From Vibrio sp. D404a (GTDB lineage: Bacteria; Pseudomonadota; Gammaproteobacteria; Enterobacterales; Vibrionaceae), in contig NZ_JAHGAJ010000001.1 in assembly GCF_030248535.1 (NCBI RefSeq), positions 40,455 to 104,454 on the forward strand: 64,000 nucleotides of DNA. The letters are read 5' to 3'. How positions within the stretch are numbered: the stretch's first letter is position 1; each line of letters opens with the position of its first letter. The translations under genes and the position numbers were made by a program. This document shows, in pieces, positions 45,948 through 55,661 of the stretch. Below the pieces are notes generated by a model. The model was not told the DNA's origin and did not search any database. It saw only the letters and a program-made list of their open reading frames with translations.

Positions 45948-46909
45948 TATGAGTGCTTCCTTAACAAGAATAAGAAAAAAGGTACGCCGCACAGTGCCGT
46001 GATGACACCAGCTGGAATTTCGGTTGGATACAGCAAATGACGTGCTAAGAAGTCAGATAGTGCCAAGAACGTAGAGCCTAAAATAAGTGTGGTAATGATG
46101 CTATACAGTGGGTTATTTCCACAAAGAAGACGAGCAACATGGGGAACAACCAAGCCAATAAAGCCTATAGGACCAACGGCAGATACGGCAGGTACCGTGA
46201 TCAACACCGTACCAATCAGTAGACCCACTCGTAGCAGTGCGCCATTGATGCCAATGCCTCGCAGTACTGAGTCATCATAACGAACCCATTTCAGCGGAAT
46301 ATAAACCAGAGCGACAAACACAATGCAGCCCAAGAACCAAGGTAACAAGTAAGAGACTTGCTCCCAGCCTCGACCGTACATGCCACCCGCCATCCATTGT
46401 AATGCGATGTCTGTTTTGCCCTGACCAATCGTGAAAATCAGCGCTGAGCTGGCTGCGCCAAGAATCGCCGTAATAGCAACACCGGTTAGCAAGGTTAGGC
46501 TCGCGTTGCCCAGTCGGCTTGCAATCAATACCGGAATGGCGCTTAGTAAGCCGCCAGCCATAGCAAACAGAAGCAGCGCTTTCTCGACCGATATCTCCCA
46601 TCCAAACCATGAGGGCAGAAGAATGGCACAAACCGCGCCAAGTGATGCACCCGCATTCACGCCTAGAATGCCGCTGTCAGCAAGTGGGTTCTTGAGCGTG
46701 GTTTGAAGAAGGTAACCAGAAATTGCCAGCATCATGCCCGCCATTAACGCGAGTAAAAAGCGTGGCAATGTTAGTGACCAAAATGGATGGTAGGTTCCTT
46801 GGGCGATGAATAGGGCGCCTGATTGGCGTAGCTCTTCGCTTTGTAAGATAAAAGCTATTGGTGCAAGGATTAGGGCGACCATAAGTGGGATTAAACTACG
46901 ACGTATCAT
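45947..46909 (-). CDS. Siderophore ABC transporter permease (FecD-like)
   Basis: A 320-residue BtuC/FecCD-family permease from the ATG at 46909 (AGGGA at five bases); about nine to ten helices. PRFLLALMAGMMLAISGYLLQTTLKNPLADSGILGVNAGASLGAV and GPIGFIGLVVPHVARLLCG are the family signatures. The start overlaps the other permease's stop codon by four bases. Confidence 0.94.
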   Translation of the reverse strand: MIRRSLIPLMVALILAPIAFILQSEELRQSGALFIAQGTYHPFWSLTLPRFLLALMAGMMLAISGYLLQTTLKNPLADSGILGVNAGASLGAVCAILLPSWFGWEISVEKALLLFAMAGGLLSAIPVLIASRLGNASLTLLTGVAITAILGAASSALIFTIGQGKTDIALQWMAGGMYGRGWEQVSYLLPWFLGCIVFVALVYIPLKWVRYDDSVLRGIGINGALLRVGLLIGTVLITVPAVSAVGPIGFIGLVVPHVARLLCGNNPLYSIITTLILGSTFLALSDFLARHLLYPTEIPAGVITALCGVPFFLFLLRKHS

Positions 46910-47895
46910 GAGTGTCCCTTTAGCTTTTTGATGATCAGAGTCAGAAACCATGGTGCACCAATGAGTGCGGTAATCACGCCAATAGGAATTTCTAATGGCA
47001 TGAGTAGAGTACGCGCTAATAAATCCGCGGCTGTAACAAGTGCTGAGCCAATCAAGCATGCACCGCCAAGCCCTAAACCCATCATTCGTGCGACATGCGG
47101 GGCAACCAATCCAACAAAACCGACAGGACCAAAGGCACCAACTGAAACCGCAGTCAAAACCACGGAGATGATTCCAAACACAAGGCGATATTGGTTAATC
47201 GCAATGCCAAGTCCGCGAGCGACGGTATCATCAAGCAGCAAGTAAGCGCGCTGACGATGGGTGATAGCCAGAAGGACAAATAGCGGGATGACAGTGTAAA
47301 CAAGCGGAGTAAATACCTCCCAGTTTGCACCAGCATTACTGCCCGTTAGCCAAAAGAACAGGGCTTCACTGTCTACTCGGTCTGAAAGAAGGATATAAGT
47401 CACCGCAGCTTGGCAAAAAGCACTCACCGAAATGCCTGCCAATGCAAGGCGGGCAGGGGTAACGCCGTTTTTCCAACTGATTGATAACGTAATCGCACCG
47501 CCGAGTAGGCCACCAAGAACACCCCAAAATAGCGGCGGTAACGGCAATAAAAACATGGTCGCGCATAATACGCTTAATGCGGCTCCCGACATAACACCAG
47601 TAAGGTTTGGTGAAGCCAGCGGATTGCGCACAATGTCTTGCATTAGATACCCAGAAACTGCCAGAGCTGCACCGCCAAATAAGGCGATGAGTGTTCTTGG
47701 TAATCTCAGTTCCCAAAAGACGAGCGCTTCTTTGCTTGAGCTAGTATCGGTAACAAAAGCGATAAGGTCGTTAAAGCTGAACTGGTAAATACCTGTGCTT
47801 AAAGAGAGTAAAACGATTGCAACAAACGCAAGCACAGTCGCAATACGCTTAATCGTACCAACAACTGAAGTTGTGGGATTAAGAGCAAGATTCAT
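46906..47895 (-). CDS. Siderophore ABC transporter permease (FecC-like)
   Basis: A 329-residue BtuC/FecCD-family permease. LPRTLIALFGGAALAVSGYLMQDIVRNPLASPNLTGVMSGAAL and GPVGFVGLVAPHVARMMG identify it. It pairs with the permease at 45947 as a heterodimer. Its start overlaps the binding-protein gene by 17 bases, a tight operon. Confidence 0.94.
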   Translation of the reverse strand: MNLALNPTTSVVGTIKRIATVLAFVAIVLLSLSTGIYQFSFNDLIAFVTDTSSSKEALVFWELRLPRTLIALFGGAALAVSGYLMQDIVRNPLASPNLTGVMSGAALSVLCATMFLLPLPPLFWGVLGGLLGGAITLSISWKNGVTPARLALAGISVSAFCQAAVTYILLSDRVDSEALFFWLTGSNAGANWEVFTPLVYTVIPLFVLLAITHRQRAYLLLDDTVARGLGIAINQYRLVFGIISVVLTAVSVGAFGPVGFVGLVAPHVARMMGLGLGGACLIGSALVTAADLLARTLLMPLEIPIGVITALIGAPWFLTLIIKKLKGHS

Positions 47896-48835
47896 TCAAC
47901 ACCTCATATACACGCTCAGTAGTTGGTGCTTCAAACAGCGCTGGATAGGCCTTATGTGCAATATCCATAGTCACCCAGATACGAGAAATGGGTCCCTCGG
48001 GTTCTCGCCAGCTCATTGATACTTTGTACACTCGGTTATTTTTAACCGCCTTGAGACTGTGCCAAACTTTTGAGTCGGTAAATTGGGGCTTTGCGGTTTC
48101 GTACATAAAAATGATGTCGGGGTCCAATTGTGCTAGCCACTCCAAACCTATTTGCCCGGAAAATGGAGTTTTGCTGGAGTAGGGAGACGCTCCGCTAGCA
48201 CTTTTTATCTTTAGTTCTTCCATGAGAGACACTGCGCCAAAGTGCGAGTAATAAGCTCGTGGAGTTACACCGGCGCTAGTGAGAAATAGCCCCGATAGTT
48301 CTCTGTTTCCGATTTGGCTTTGCAAATCAGAGATAAAATGATCAAAGCATTGATTGAGTTTTTTCCCTTGTTCGGCTCTCCCGAGTGCGTAGCTTGCTTT
48401 TTCTACCGCCGAGTAACCATCTTCTAATGTAATTAAGTCGAATCCATATGATGGGGCAATTTCTGTATATCTCTGATGGTAAGGCGCTAGCATTCGACTT
48501 AACCCAATTACAAGATCAGGTTGAGAGTTATAGAGAGCCTCAAAACTGGTTCTTGAGCGATTCCCTAGTGCTGGGATGTCATCCAGATCATCTAAATACT
48601 CAGGTTGTCCTTGAGGGAAGTCAGACAAAGCGACTGGCTTTTCACCGAGAGCAAGTAGCAGTTCAGCACCAAAATTTGAAACACTTGCGACTCGTGGGAA
48701 GTGATCATATTCAGCCTGTTTAATAATCTGGCCTAAGTCATCATTCGGAATGGATAGAGCTGGCCAAGATTTACAAATAAGTACCCCAAATAATATTGAT
48801 TTTATGAATTTATTTGTGGATTTATTAATGTTCAT
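47879..48835 (-). CDS. Siderophore ABC transporter periplasmic binding protein
   Basis: A 318-residue FecB/FhuD-like binding protein. The signal peptide spans roughly residues 1-28 (FIKSILFGVLICKSWPALS). The fold's two lobes are joined by a long helix; landmarks are PRVASVSNFGAELLLALGEKPVALSDFPQG, LYNSQPDLVIGLS and LDPDIIFMYE. It is first of the five-gene unit, divergent from the receptor at 48976, with a Fur-like box between them. Confidence 0.9.
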   Translation of the reverse strand: MNINKSTNKFIKSILFGVLICKSWPALSIPNDDLGQIIKQAEYDHFPRVASVSNFGAELLLALGEKPVALSDFPQGQPEYLDDLDDIPALGNRSRTSFEALYNSQPDLVIGLSRMLAPYHQRYTEIAPSYGFDLITLEDGYSAVEKASYALGRAEQGKKLNQCFDHFISDLQSQIGNRELSGLFLTSAGVTPRAYYSHFGAVSLMEELKIKSASGASPYSSKTPFSGQIGLEWLAQLDPDIIFMYETAKPQFTDSKVWHSLKAVKNNRVYKVSMSWREPEGPISRIWVTMDIAHKAYPALFEAPTTERVYEVLNESCS

Positions 48836-48841
48836 GAGATG

Positions 48842-48860
48842 GGAAATGATAATTGTTGAT
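48842..48860. promoter_or_regulatory. Fur box between divergent siderophore genes
   Basis: A 19-base segment containing TGATAAT that matches 12 of 19 positions of the Fur consensus when aligned by eye. It lies at the start of the binding-protein gene and 115 bases before the receptor, placed to repress both under iron plenty. Confidence 0.6.
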
Positions 48861-48975
48861 ATTTACATTATTTACATGCGTGCTAGACTACCACGCATTG
48901 ATAAAGCCCTCAATAACATCGGGCTCATAAGCTTTGTGTAAAAATATCTTCGATTTGTATAGGTAGTGGTATTCG

Positions 48976-51150
48976 ATGAAATTTAAACAAAACAAGCTGC
49001 ATTTTGCCGTAGCTAGTGTTATTTCAGTGTCAACTTTCTCAGCTATTGCTCAAGAAAGCTCTGAAGTTAAAGAAATGGAAACTATTGTTGTTACGGCGAG
49101 CCGTAGCCAACAGACTTTAAATGACGTTCCACGCTCGGTTACGGTGATCGACAAAGAGCAATTGTCGACTCAATTGAAACAAAGCCGCAGTATTAACGAC
49201 GTGCTTTCAACTCTTGTTCCAGGCATGGGAACATCAATTCACGGTAACCTAAGTAGTAAGGGTCAAAATCAGATTCGTGGTCGTCGTGTTCTGCTACTTA
49301 TTGATGGTGTGGCTCAAAACAATGGTTTCCTAGATTTTGGTCAAGAGCTCTCGTCAATTGACCCAGAAAACGTGGAGCGAATCGAAGTTATTCGTGGTGG
49401 TTCTGCAGTTTACGGCCTTGGCGCGCAGGGCGGCATTATTAATGTCATCACCAAAATGCCTGAAGAAGGTGAGGTTGAATACCGCACAAAAGTTGGTACG
49501 AGCTTCCAAGAGTTTGGCAGTGACGCATTTACCTGGAATGTTTATCAAGAAGCTCAAGGTGGTGATGCGCAGGATCAGTGGCGCATGGGCTTAGGGTATG
49601 AGCAACGTGGCGGTAGTTACGGGGCAAACGGCGATCGCCTACCATCTATTAATAATGAAGACGATATGGATAACATTAATTTCAATGGTGTCTGGAATCG
49701 CAACATTGATGAAGATCGTTCGTTGACTCTTACTTTTGGCATTCGCAATATTACCGATAATGATGGTTGGTGTCCGACTGGCGCAGATCCTGATAACGGT
49801 GTTCCTGCTCAAGCTGTTCACTGTGGTGCCGGCTATGGTTATGACCATGAAGCTGCGAAAGCCGCAGGCGCTTCTCCAAATGAAGTGACTCGTACTTTTG
49901 CGAACTATCAAGCTCGTTACCAAGACTTAGGTTTCTCTTTGGGCATGCTCGATGTAACGGGCTACTGGATGACGCAAGACACAGAAACTTATACGTTTGG
50001 TATGAAGGATTACACAGATCCTGCAGTACCAGTGGCTTACGGTCATAATGAAACTGACTTCGATCGCTATGGCATGAAAGTGAATGTAAGCAGTGATGTT
50101 GAGTGGGCTTGGGTGACATGGGGCTTGGATATGGAGCAGCAGAGCTTCAAACAGCCAAACAGTGTTGGTTATGTCAATAACACTCCAGATGTTGAACAAT
50201 TTGCGATTGCACCATTTGCTCAATTTGTTAGTGACATTACCGCTGATACATCACTCTCTTACGGTTTGCGCTATGAGTATGTACGCTTGAGTGTCGATGA
50301 TTTTATTGTGGGTAATACTTACAGTAACGGCAATGCAGGTAACTTCGTCGAAGGTGGCGATCCAAGCTTTGACGAGTTCTTGTTTAACGTTGGTGTGACT
50401 CATTACTTAACGGAAGATCACCAATTATTTGCTTCATACGCACAAGGTATGTCAACAAACGAAGCTCTCCGTGATATCCGCGATGGTGGCGACAAAGATA
50501 ACCCTATTAAGAATGTAGATGGTGCAATTAAACCTATCGTCACAGACAACTATGAAGCTGGTATTCGTGGTGTAGTTTCTGATTTCGACTACTCTTTAGC
50601 CGCGTTCTACAGTGAGTCTGATTTAGGTGCAACTTTATCTCAAAGTGCTACGGGTGAATTGTCTAGTTCACGTGCACCAGAGAAAGTTTGGGGTGCTGAA
50701 GCCACACTTGGGTACAGCATTCTTGCAAACCTTCGTAATGAGAATACAGTGTCTTGGCAAGAAGGCGAACGCTACTGGACAGATAAATCTGGTGTAGCGA
50801 AATGGGAACCTTTGGATGGTAGCCGTATTGCTCCAATCAAAGTAACTTCTGTATTTATGTACGATGCGAGTGAGTATGGTCGATACAATCTGAGCTTCTT
50901 GTACTCTGGTTCACGCGATGTATCTAATGATATTCGTGATACTACAACTGACTATCATGCAGTAGATAGTTTCTTCACCGCTAACGCGGGCATGGATTAC
51001 GACTTACCATTTGGTACTGTAAGCTTTGCTATTGAGAATTTGTTTAACGAAGAGTACGTAACGCCTTACGCACAAGCAGATGCTCACGTAAACCGCTACT
51101 ACAATGCACCAGGTCGTCGTTTCCACTTAAACTATGAAGTGAAGTACTAA
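48976..51150 (+). CDS. TonB-dependent siderophore receptor (first system)
   Basis: A 724-residue outer-membrane receptor. The signal peptide (KLHFAVASVISVSTFSAIA) is followed by the TonB box METIVVTASR, the plug domain (DVPRSVTVIDKEQL, IRGRRVLLLIDGVAQNNG, VERIEVIRGGSAVYGLGAQGGIINVITK), and a 22-strand barrel ending in the usual C-terminal Tyr/aromatic strand (RRFHLNYEVKY). The plug wording recalls IutA-like hydroxamate receptors, and the FhuF-like reductase agrees; the ligand is not certain. It is divergent from its ABC transporter. A terminator follows at 51172. Confidence 0.9.
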   Translation: MKFKQNKLHFAVASVISVSTFSAIAQESSEVKEMETIVVTASRSQQTLNDVPRSVTVIDKEQLSTQLKQSRSINDVLSTLVPGMGTSIHGNLSSKGQNQIRGRRVLLLIDGVAQNNGFLDFGQELSSIDPENVERIEVIRGGSAVYGLGAQGGIINVITKMPEEGEVEYRTKVGTSFQEFGSDAFTWNVYQEAQGGDAQDQWRMGLGYEQRGGSYGANGDRLPSINNEDDMDNINFNGVWNRNIDEDRSLTLTFGIRNITDNDGWCPTGADPDNGVPAQAVHCGAGYGYDHEAAKAAGASPNEVTRTFANYQARYQDLGFSLGMLDVTGYWMTQDTETYTFGMKDYTDPAVPVAYGHNETDFDRYGMKVNVSSDVEWAWVTWGLDMEQQSFKQPNSVGYVNNTPDVEQFAIAPFAQFVSDITADTSLSYGLRYEYVRLSVDDFIVGNTYSNGNAGNFVEGGDPSFDEFLFNVGVTHYLTEDHQLFASYAQGMSTNEALRDIRDGGDKDNPIKNVDGAIKPIVTDNYEAGIRGVVSDFDYSLAAFYSESDLGATLSQSATGELSSSRAPEKVWGAEATLGYSILANLRNENTVSWQEGERYWTDKSGVAKWEPLDGSRIAPIKVTSVFMYDASEYGRYNLSFLYSGSRDVSNDIRDTTTDYHAVDSFFTANAGMDYDLPFGTVSFAIENLFNEEYVTPYAQADAHVNRYYNAPGRRFHLNYEVKY

Positions 51151-51171
51151 CCTCTAGCTTTTAATCGTCAA

Positions 51172-51208
51172 AAAACAGCCCCACAACTGAACAGTTTGGG
51201 GCTGTTTT
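51172..51208. terminator. Bidirectional terminator after the first receptor
   Basis: ACAGCCCCA and TGGGGCTGT pair around a 13-base loop, with TTTT on the plus side and TTTTTT on the minus side. It can also serve the sensor-kinase gene, whose stop codon is at 51316. Confidence 0.88.
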
Positions 51209-51315
51209 CGTTTATGAAGGTTAGAGGCTTACCATCCAACTTTTGGACCACGGAACAATTTGTACTTTGTGATCAGCACTGCACATGCAGCGAATTTCCG
51301 TTTTAAGCTCTTGCG

Positions 51316-52632
51316 CTACTTTATGGTGTTGGAAGGAAATTGCATTTTAATCTTCGTGGTAGGTGTATCCATAAAGGTGATGTGTCCACCGTGGAAGTGT
51401 ACAATTTGCTTAACGATTGACAAACCCAGCCCAGAGCCACCGCTAGATACATTGGCTTTTTTAAAGCGTTCAAACAAGTGCTGACGTAGCTCAGCACTTG
51501 GGCTTTCACCTTCATCGCTAATGATGACCTCAAAGTAATCCTTGTAGCTTTGACTCGTGACGGTGACGATTCCTTCTCCGTGATAAAAAGCGTTTTCTAA
51601 TAGATTTCTAAAACCACTCTTTAATAAGTGACTGTATCCAGACAGTTGGATCTGATGGGGCGATGCTTCTAGTTCGACTTCGCGATTGGCGTTGTCAAAC
51701 AAAGGATAGCTGTCAACAATACACTCACGGAGTAAGCGGTTCACATCAATGGATTCTTGAGGCGTTTTACTATTTTCCATCACGCCTTCCAGCCGGGCAA
51801 GCTCGAGCAATTGTTCTGTCAGATGTTGGATTTGTTGCAGTTCAGATTCTGCCTGCCCTAACTCTTTACAACCGGTACTATTGAGCTGATTTAATCGCAA
51901 GCTTAATACTGTTAAAGGTGTACGAAGCTCGTGTGCGGCATCAGCGATGAACCGTTGTTGCGCTTGGTATGCTTCGGTTAAACGGCCGATTGCGCCATTT
52001 ACGGCATCGATCAGGGGGAGGATCTCTTTGGGTTGTTTGTTGCGAGATATCAAGGTCGGGTTCGATGTTGATATAGTATCAGCTGCTTGAGCTGCTGCTT
52101 TAACTGGTGATAGCGTCCAACGAACGGCCCAATAAACGATGAGCGAAAACAACAAGCCTAGGTGAACAAGCGCAATCAGCATAACCTTGATTGACTCTTC
52201 GACGACCTGAAAAATCAACTGACCATTTTTGGTGTCGACCTGTTCGACCATTAAGATGTCCCCATTATCTAATGTAACAGGAACGCCCATGCGATCGCCG
52301 CGGGTTTCTAGGGTAGGGAGCCAACCACCGCTATAAACGATGTTAGGTTTTAGTTTTAAAGGTTTTTCTCGATCATCTGACACTTGTAAAACATTGCCAT
52401 CACGATCAAATAGGGTGTAGGAAATAGGCTCATCATTGAAGATTATTGGTAGCTGATTGATATCTTGTGTGCGGTCGTAACCTGTTACTAGCGCCGTGGC
52501 TTGCGCATATGCCGCGACTCTTCTTACCTGTTTTACGCTATGAACAGCATAGAGTGATACAGTAAGAATGCCGAGTATAAAGCCCACTAAAATACTGACG
52601 ACAACTCGTTTGTTGAGACTCATTGATTTCAA
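51316..52632 (-). CDS. Sensor histidine kinase (PeuS/QseC-like)
   Basis: A 438-residue membrane sensor kinase: helix at residues ~8-30, a ~140-residue periplasmic domain (ending near TKNGQLIFQVVEES), a second helix near 155-175, HAMP, the phosphoacceptor AAHELRTPLTVLSLRLNQL and an ATPase domain with GSGLGLSIV. The TTG at 52632 is favoured as start because GAGGGG has correct spacing; the ATG at 52623 is then internal. It lies three bases after the response-regulator gene. The arrangement with a catecholate receptor recalls V. parahaemolyticus peuRS-peuA, recalled rather than searched. Confidence 0.88.
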   Translation of the reverse strand: MKSMSLNKRVVVSILVGFILGILTVSLYAVHSVKQVRRVAAYAQATALVTGYDRTQDINQLPIIFNDEPISYTLFDRDGNVLQVSDDREKPLKLKPNIVYSGGWLPTLETRGDRMGVPVTLDNGDILMVEQVDTKNGQLIFQVVEESIKVMLIALVHLGLLFSLIVYWAVRWTLSPVKAAAQAADTISTSNPTLISRNKQPKEILPLIDAVNGAIGRLTEAYQAQQRFIADAAHELRTPLTVLSLRLNQLNSTGCKELGQAESELQQIQHLTEQLLELARLEGVMENSKTPQESIDVNRLLRECIVDSYPLFDNANREVELEASPHQIQLSGYSHLLKSGFRNLLENAFYHGEGIVTVTSQSYKDYFEVIISDEGESPSAELRQHLFERFKKANVSSGGSGLGLSIVKQIVHFHGGHITFMDTPTTKIKMQFPSNTIK

Positions 52633-52635
52633 AGT

Positions 52636-53319
52636 TTACCCCTCGTCAGCACATACCAAGCGATAGCCAATACCTCGTTTGGTTTCGATAGTGCATTGCG
52701 ATTTTAATTCCTTTAGCTTACGACGCAGCCTAGAAATCAAAGCTTCGACAGCGTTCGTCGAACTGGACTCGTCAATACCGTAAAGGTTCTCTTCTAGGTT
52801 GTCTTTGATCACGATGCGGGGCGCTGATTTCATTAAGGCTTCGACCAGCATGGATTCTCGCTTTGCCAATACAAGCGTATCGACGTTTGTGCTCAATACG
52901 CGATCAGTCCGATTAAAAACGAGGTCTCCAAACTTAATGAGATCGTCCATTCGGTCACTACTACGACGTAAAATTGTTCTAAGACGAGCCTCTAACTCCA
53001 TGGTATTGAAAGGCTTGGTGAGATAGTCATCAGCACCTAGGTTCAATGCTTCAAGGCGAGATTCCAGGGCGTCGCGAGCCGAGATTACGATAACAGGAAT
53101 ATCGTTGGTCTCATTTTTCCTTAGCTGAGAAAGTAACTGCATCCCGTCAATATCGGGTAGCCCTAGGTCTAACAATACGGCGTCATATCGACTGATTGTA
53201 AGCAAGTGCAGAGCCTGCTTTCCAGACGCTGCTTGGTCTGCAATATGTCCCAAATGGCTTAACTCTGTTTTTAGCAATTTGCTTAGCTCTGGATGATCCT
53301 CAACGATCAATAACTTCAT
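52636..53319 (-). CDS. OmpR-family response regulator (PeuR/QseB-like)
   Basis: A 227-residue response regulator. The receiver domain has its acidic pocket (EDHPELS), phosphoacceptor Asp in LLDLGLPDIDGMQ and the conserved Lys in YLTKPFN; the C-terminal winged helix (EALISRLRRKLKELKSQCTIETKRGIGYRLV) is of OmpR type. It is divergent from the receptor at 53586 and precedes the kinase. Direct repeats of GTCAG upstream (53371-53409) look like its own target. Confidence 0.92.
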   Translation of the reverse strand: MKLLIVEDHPELSKLLKTELSHLGHIADQAASGKQALHLLTISRYDAVLLDLGLPDIDGMQLLSQLRKNETNDIPVIVISARDALESRLEALNLGADDYLTKPFNTMELEARLRTILRRSSDRMDDLIKFGDLVFNRTDRVLSTNVDTLVLAKRESMLVEALMKSAPRIVIKDNLEENLYGIDESSSTNAVEALISRLRRKLKELKSQCTIETKRGIGYRLVCADEG

Positions 53320-53370
53320 ATCTTTCTCATTTTTGTCTAATTCTCACTCAGTTGGTTGATTAACCGTTGA

Positions 53371-53409
53371 GTCAGTAATGTTTTTCGCTGACGTCAGGAT
53401 AGCGTCAGG
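53371..53409. promoter_or_regulatory. Phased GTCAG repeats, candidate response-regulator site
   Basis: GTCAG occurs at 53371, 53393 and 53404: the last two, as CGTCAGG, are exactly 11 bases apart and the first is 22 from the middle one, the helical phasing typical of OmpR-family target sites. It lies in the divergent promoter region and just upstream of a Fur-like box. Confidence 0.55.
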
Positions 53410-53418
53410 TTACTTGTA

Positions 53419-53437
53419 TAGAATGCGAATCGTTTTC
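53419..53437. promoter_or_regulatory. Fur-like box upstream of the catecholate receptor
   Basis: A 19-base segment centred on GCGAATCG that matches 13 of 19 positions of the Fur consensus by eye. It lies 150 bases before the receptor start. Confidence 0.5.
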
Positions 53438-53585
53438 AATTCCATTACTTCTTCGCCAGTAAAGAGCCCCAATCGAAATGCGCTTTAGGATGCATTAAAA
53501 AATTAAAATGGGGAAGTGAGCGAAGAAGAATTAATTTTTCTCCACTGCAGTGGGAAGTCTACAAGAAGATTTAAAGGAGTAAATT

Positions 53586-55580
53586 ATGCTCGCGACCACA
53601 AATCGCACGTTAGTAAGCTTAGCCGTTGCTGCGGCGATGTTGCCTTTGGCGGTACAAGCTGAAGCGGAAAATGAACATGAGGTTATGACCGTTACCGGTA
53701 CTGGATTCGAACAAGAGATGGCGTTAGCGCCGGCGTCGATTACTGTCATCGATGCATCTGAGATCGAGAACAAAGGCTATCGTAACATTACAGAAGCACT
53801 GCAAAGCGTGCCGGGTGTGTACGCGGAAGAAGGCTCAAACGGTGGTAAAGGTGCTACTTCAGATGTATCCATTCGTGGCTTTGGTTCGGATTACACTCTC
53901 ATTCTTGTAAACGGTAAACCTCAAGGTTCAAGCCAAGCTTATTACAACGGTTATGGTGGTGGTGCAGAGTTTGATTGGTTGCCACCTATCTCTGTAATTG
54001 AACGTATTGAAGTTGTTCGTGGGCCTATGTCGTCTCTATATGGCTCAGACGCTCTCGGCGGTGTTATCAACGTTATCACCAAGCGTGGTCAGGATACGTG
54101 GACGGGTGAAGTTAGCGTGGAAACTGTTATTTCTGAAGACTCCGATGAAGGAAATAGCGAGAAGTTGAGCTACTACGTGAGTGGTCCAGCAGGCAGTGAA
54201 GATCTGATGCTAACGCTTTCCGGTAATGCATACATGCACGATGAAAGTGAATTCTCTTACGGCTCAAAAGACACAACCAACATCAACAACTCTATTAAAT
54301 TAGAGTGGTACCTGAGCATGATGCAAACACTGACTTTTGAAGCAGGTTTTGCATCTCAAGTCGAAGACGGTAAGAAAGATAAGTCGGGTCAGAACCCAAC
54401 AAACCCAAATAAGAGTGTTGATACTGAGTTAGACGTATCACGTCAATTCTACGGTATTGGCCATGACATTAGTTGGGGAGATAACGAGACCGTTTCTTAC
54501 TGGCAAATGGAATATGTGGATACGTTAGCGGGTACTGCCGGCAACGCGGATGAATCGGATTACACACGTCATACATTGAACTCTCAAACGACAACGCTAC
54601 TTGACTTCGGCCATGTGGTTTGGGGTGGTCAGTTCAACCATCAAAACATTAATCACGATCCCGATCGTGCACTAGAAGACAGCGTCACAGAGCTGACTCG
54701 AAATGATTACGCATTGTTCGGTGAATTACACTGGGATATCAATTCTGATCTGGTCCTAACTTCAGGTGCTCGTTACGTTTATGACGAAAAATACGGTAGC
54801 GAAGTAGTGCCGCGTGTTTATGCCGTGTATGAGCTAGACCAAGATTGGGTTCTTAAAGGTGGCGTAAGTAAGGGTTACCGTACTCCAAACATCAAGGAGT
54901 CGGATTCTAGTTGGATTGAAGGCGGCGGTGGTAGCGGTGTTAACGGCGCGAACAAAGGTAATGAAGATCTCAAATCAGAAAAGAGCTGGAACTACGAAGC
55001 GTCTATTAACTGGAGAGATCATTCACATTGGAATGCGAGCCTAACGACTTATTACACCGAGTTCAGCGATGCGATTGTTCTGAACGCCATCTGTGATGTC
55101 AACGTTGATGGAGCATGTGAAGGCGGTTATGACATCGTTTACCAATGGGAGAACGAAGATTCTGCTGAACTCATGGGTGTTGAAACAAGTGTGAAATACA
55201 TGGCCGATCTTTATGACATTACGCTGAGTCACACGTATTCAGACAGTGAAATCACCAAAGGTGTCAATAAAGGCGACAAGCTTAACTACATCCCATCTCA
55301 CATGGTCAACTTATCAGGCAGCTATTCAATGTCAGAGAAGATCAGCCTATGGGGTAAGGTGCAATACCGCAGTGCCGATGAAGCGATTCAAGGTAAAAAC
55401 ACGGTCATCGATGCGCCGTCGTACACCATCACTGATATTGGCGCGAACTACGACTTGAATGACACGTTCAATGCCTACGCAGGTATCTCCAACCTATTTG
55501 ATGAAGACGTAAACTACGAAGAATACGGAAAGATTCTCGATGGTCGTCGTTACACCTTAGGTCTTCGCGCACAGTTTTAA
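53586..55580 (+). CDS. TonB-dependent catecholate siderophore receptor (PeuA/IrgA-like)
   Basis: A 664-residue receptor. The signal peptide (SLAVAAAMLPLAVQAEA) is followed by a TonB box near HEVMTVTGTGF, a plug with DVSIRGFGSDYTLILVNGKPQG and IEVVRGPMSSLYGSDALGGVINVITKRG, and a barrel ending RYTLGLRAQF. The plug wording fits the enterobactin/catecholate group (IrgA, VctA, PeuA). AAAGGAG precedes the ATG. It heads an operon with a vctPDGC-like transporter. The divergent two-component system suggests expression under low iron together with a second signal. Confidence 0.92.
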   Translation: MLATTNRTLVSLAVAAAMLPLAVQAEAENEHEVMTVTGTGFEQEMALAPASITVIDASEIENKGYRNITEALQSVPGVYAEEGSNGGKGATSDVSIRGFGSDYTLILVNGKPQGSSQAYYNGYGGGAEFDWLPPISVIERIEVVRGPMSSLYGSDALGGVINVITKRGQDTWTGEVSVETVISEDSDEGNSEKLSYYVSGPAGSEDLMLTLSGNAYMHDESEFSYGSKDTTNINNSIKLEWYLSMMQTLTFEAGFASQVEDGKKDKSGQNPTNPNKSVDTELDVSRQFYGIGHDISWGDNETVSYWQMEYVDTLAGTAGNADESDYTRHTLNSQTTTLLDFGHVVWGGQFNHQNINHDPDRALEDSVTELTRNDYALFGELHWDINSDLVLTSGARYVYDEKYGSEVVPRVYAVYELDQDWVLKGGVSKGYRTPNIKESDSSWIEGGGGSGVNGANKGNEDLKSEKSWNYEASINWRDHSHWNASLTTYYTEFSDAIVLNAICDVNVDGACEGGYDIVYQWENEDSAELMGVETSVKYMADLYDITLSHTYSDSEITKGVNKGDKLNYIPSHMVNLSGSYSMSEKISLWGKVQYRSADEAIQGKNTVIDAPSYTITDIGANYDLNDTFNAYAGISNLFDEDVNYEEYGKILDGRRYTLGLRAQF

Positions 55581-55591
55581 ATCCTCTCTAG

Positions 55592-55618
55592 AGAGCTCAG
55601 GCGTGTTGTCTGAGCTCT
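55592..55618. other. Intercistronic hairpin between receptor and binding-protein genes
   Basis: AGAGCTCAG and CTGAGCTCT pair around a nine-base loop just after the receptor stop codon. No T run follows, so it may set differential mRNA levels rather than end transcription. Confidence 0.5.
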
Positions 55619-55661
55619 AGTTTGGCTCCCAATTTTTAAAGTACATAGAAACGGAAACGTT

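Noticed and set aside
52623..52632. ATG start for the sensor kinase at 52623
   Set aside because: The ribosome binding site spacing favours the TTG nine bases earlier, so the longer start was kept; the difference is three residues.
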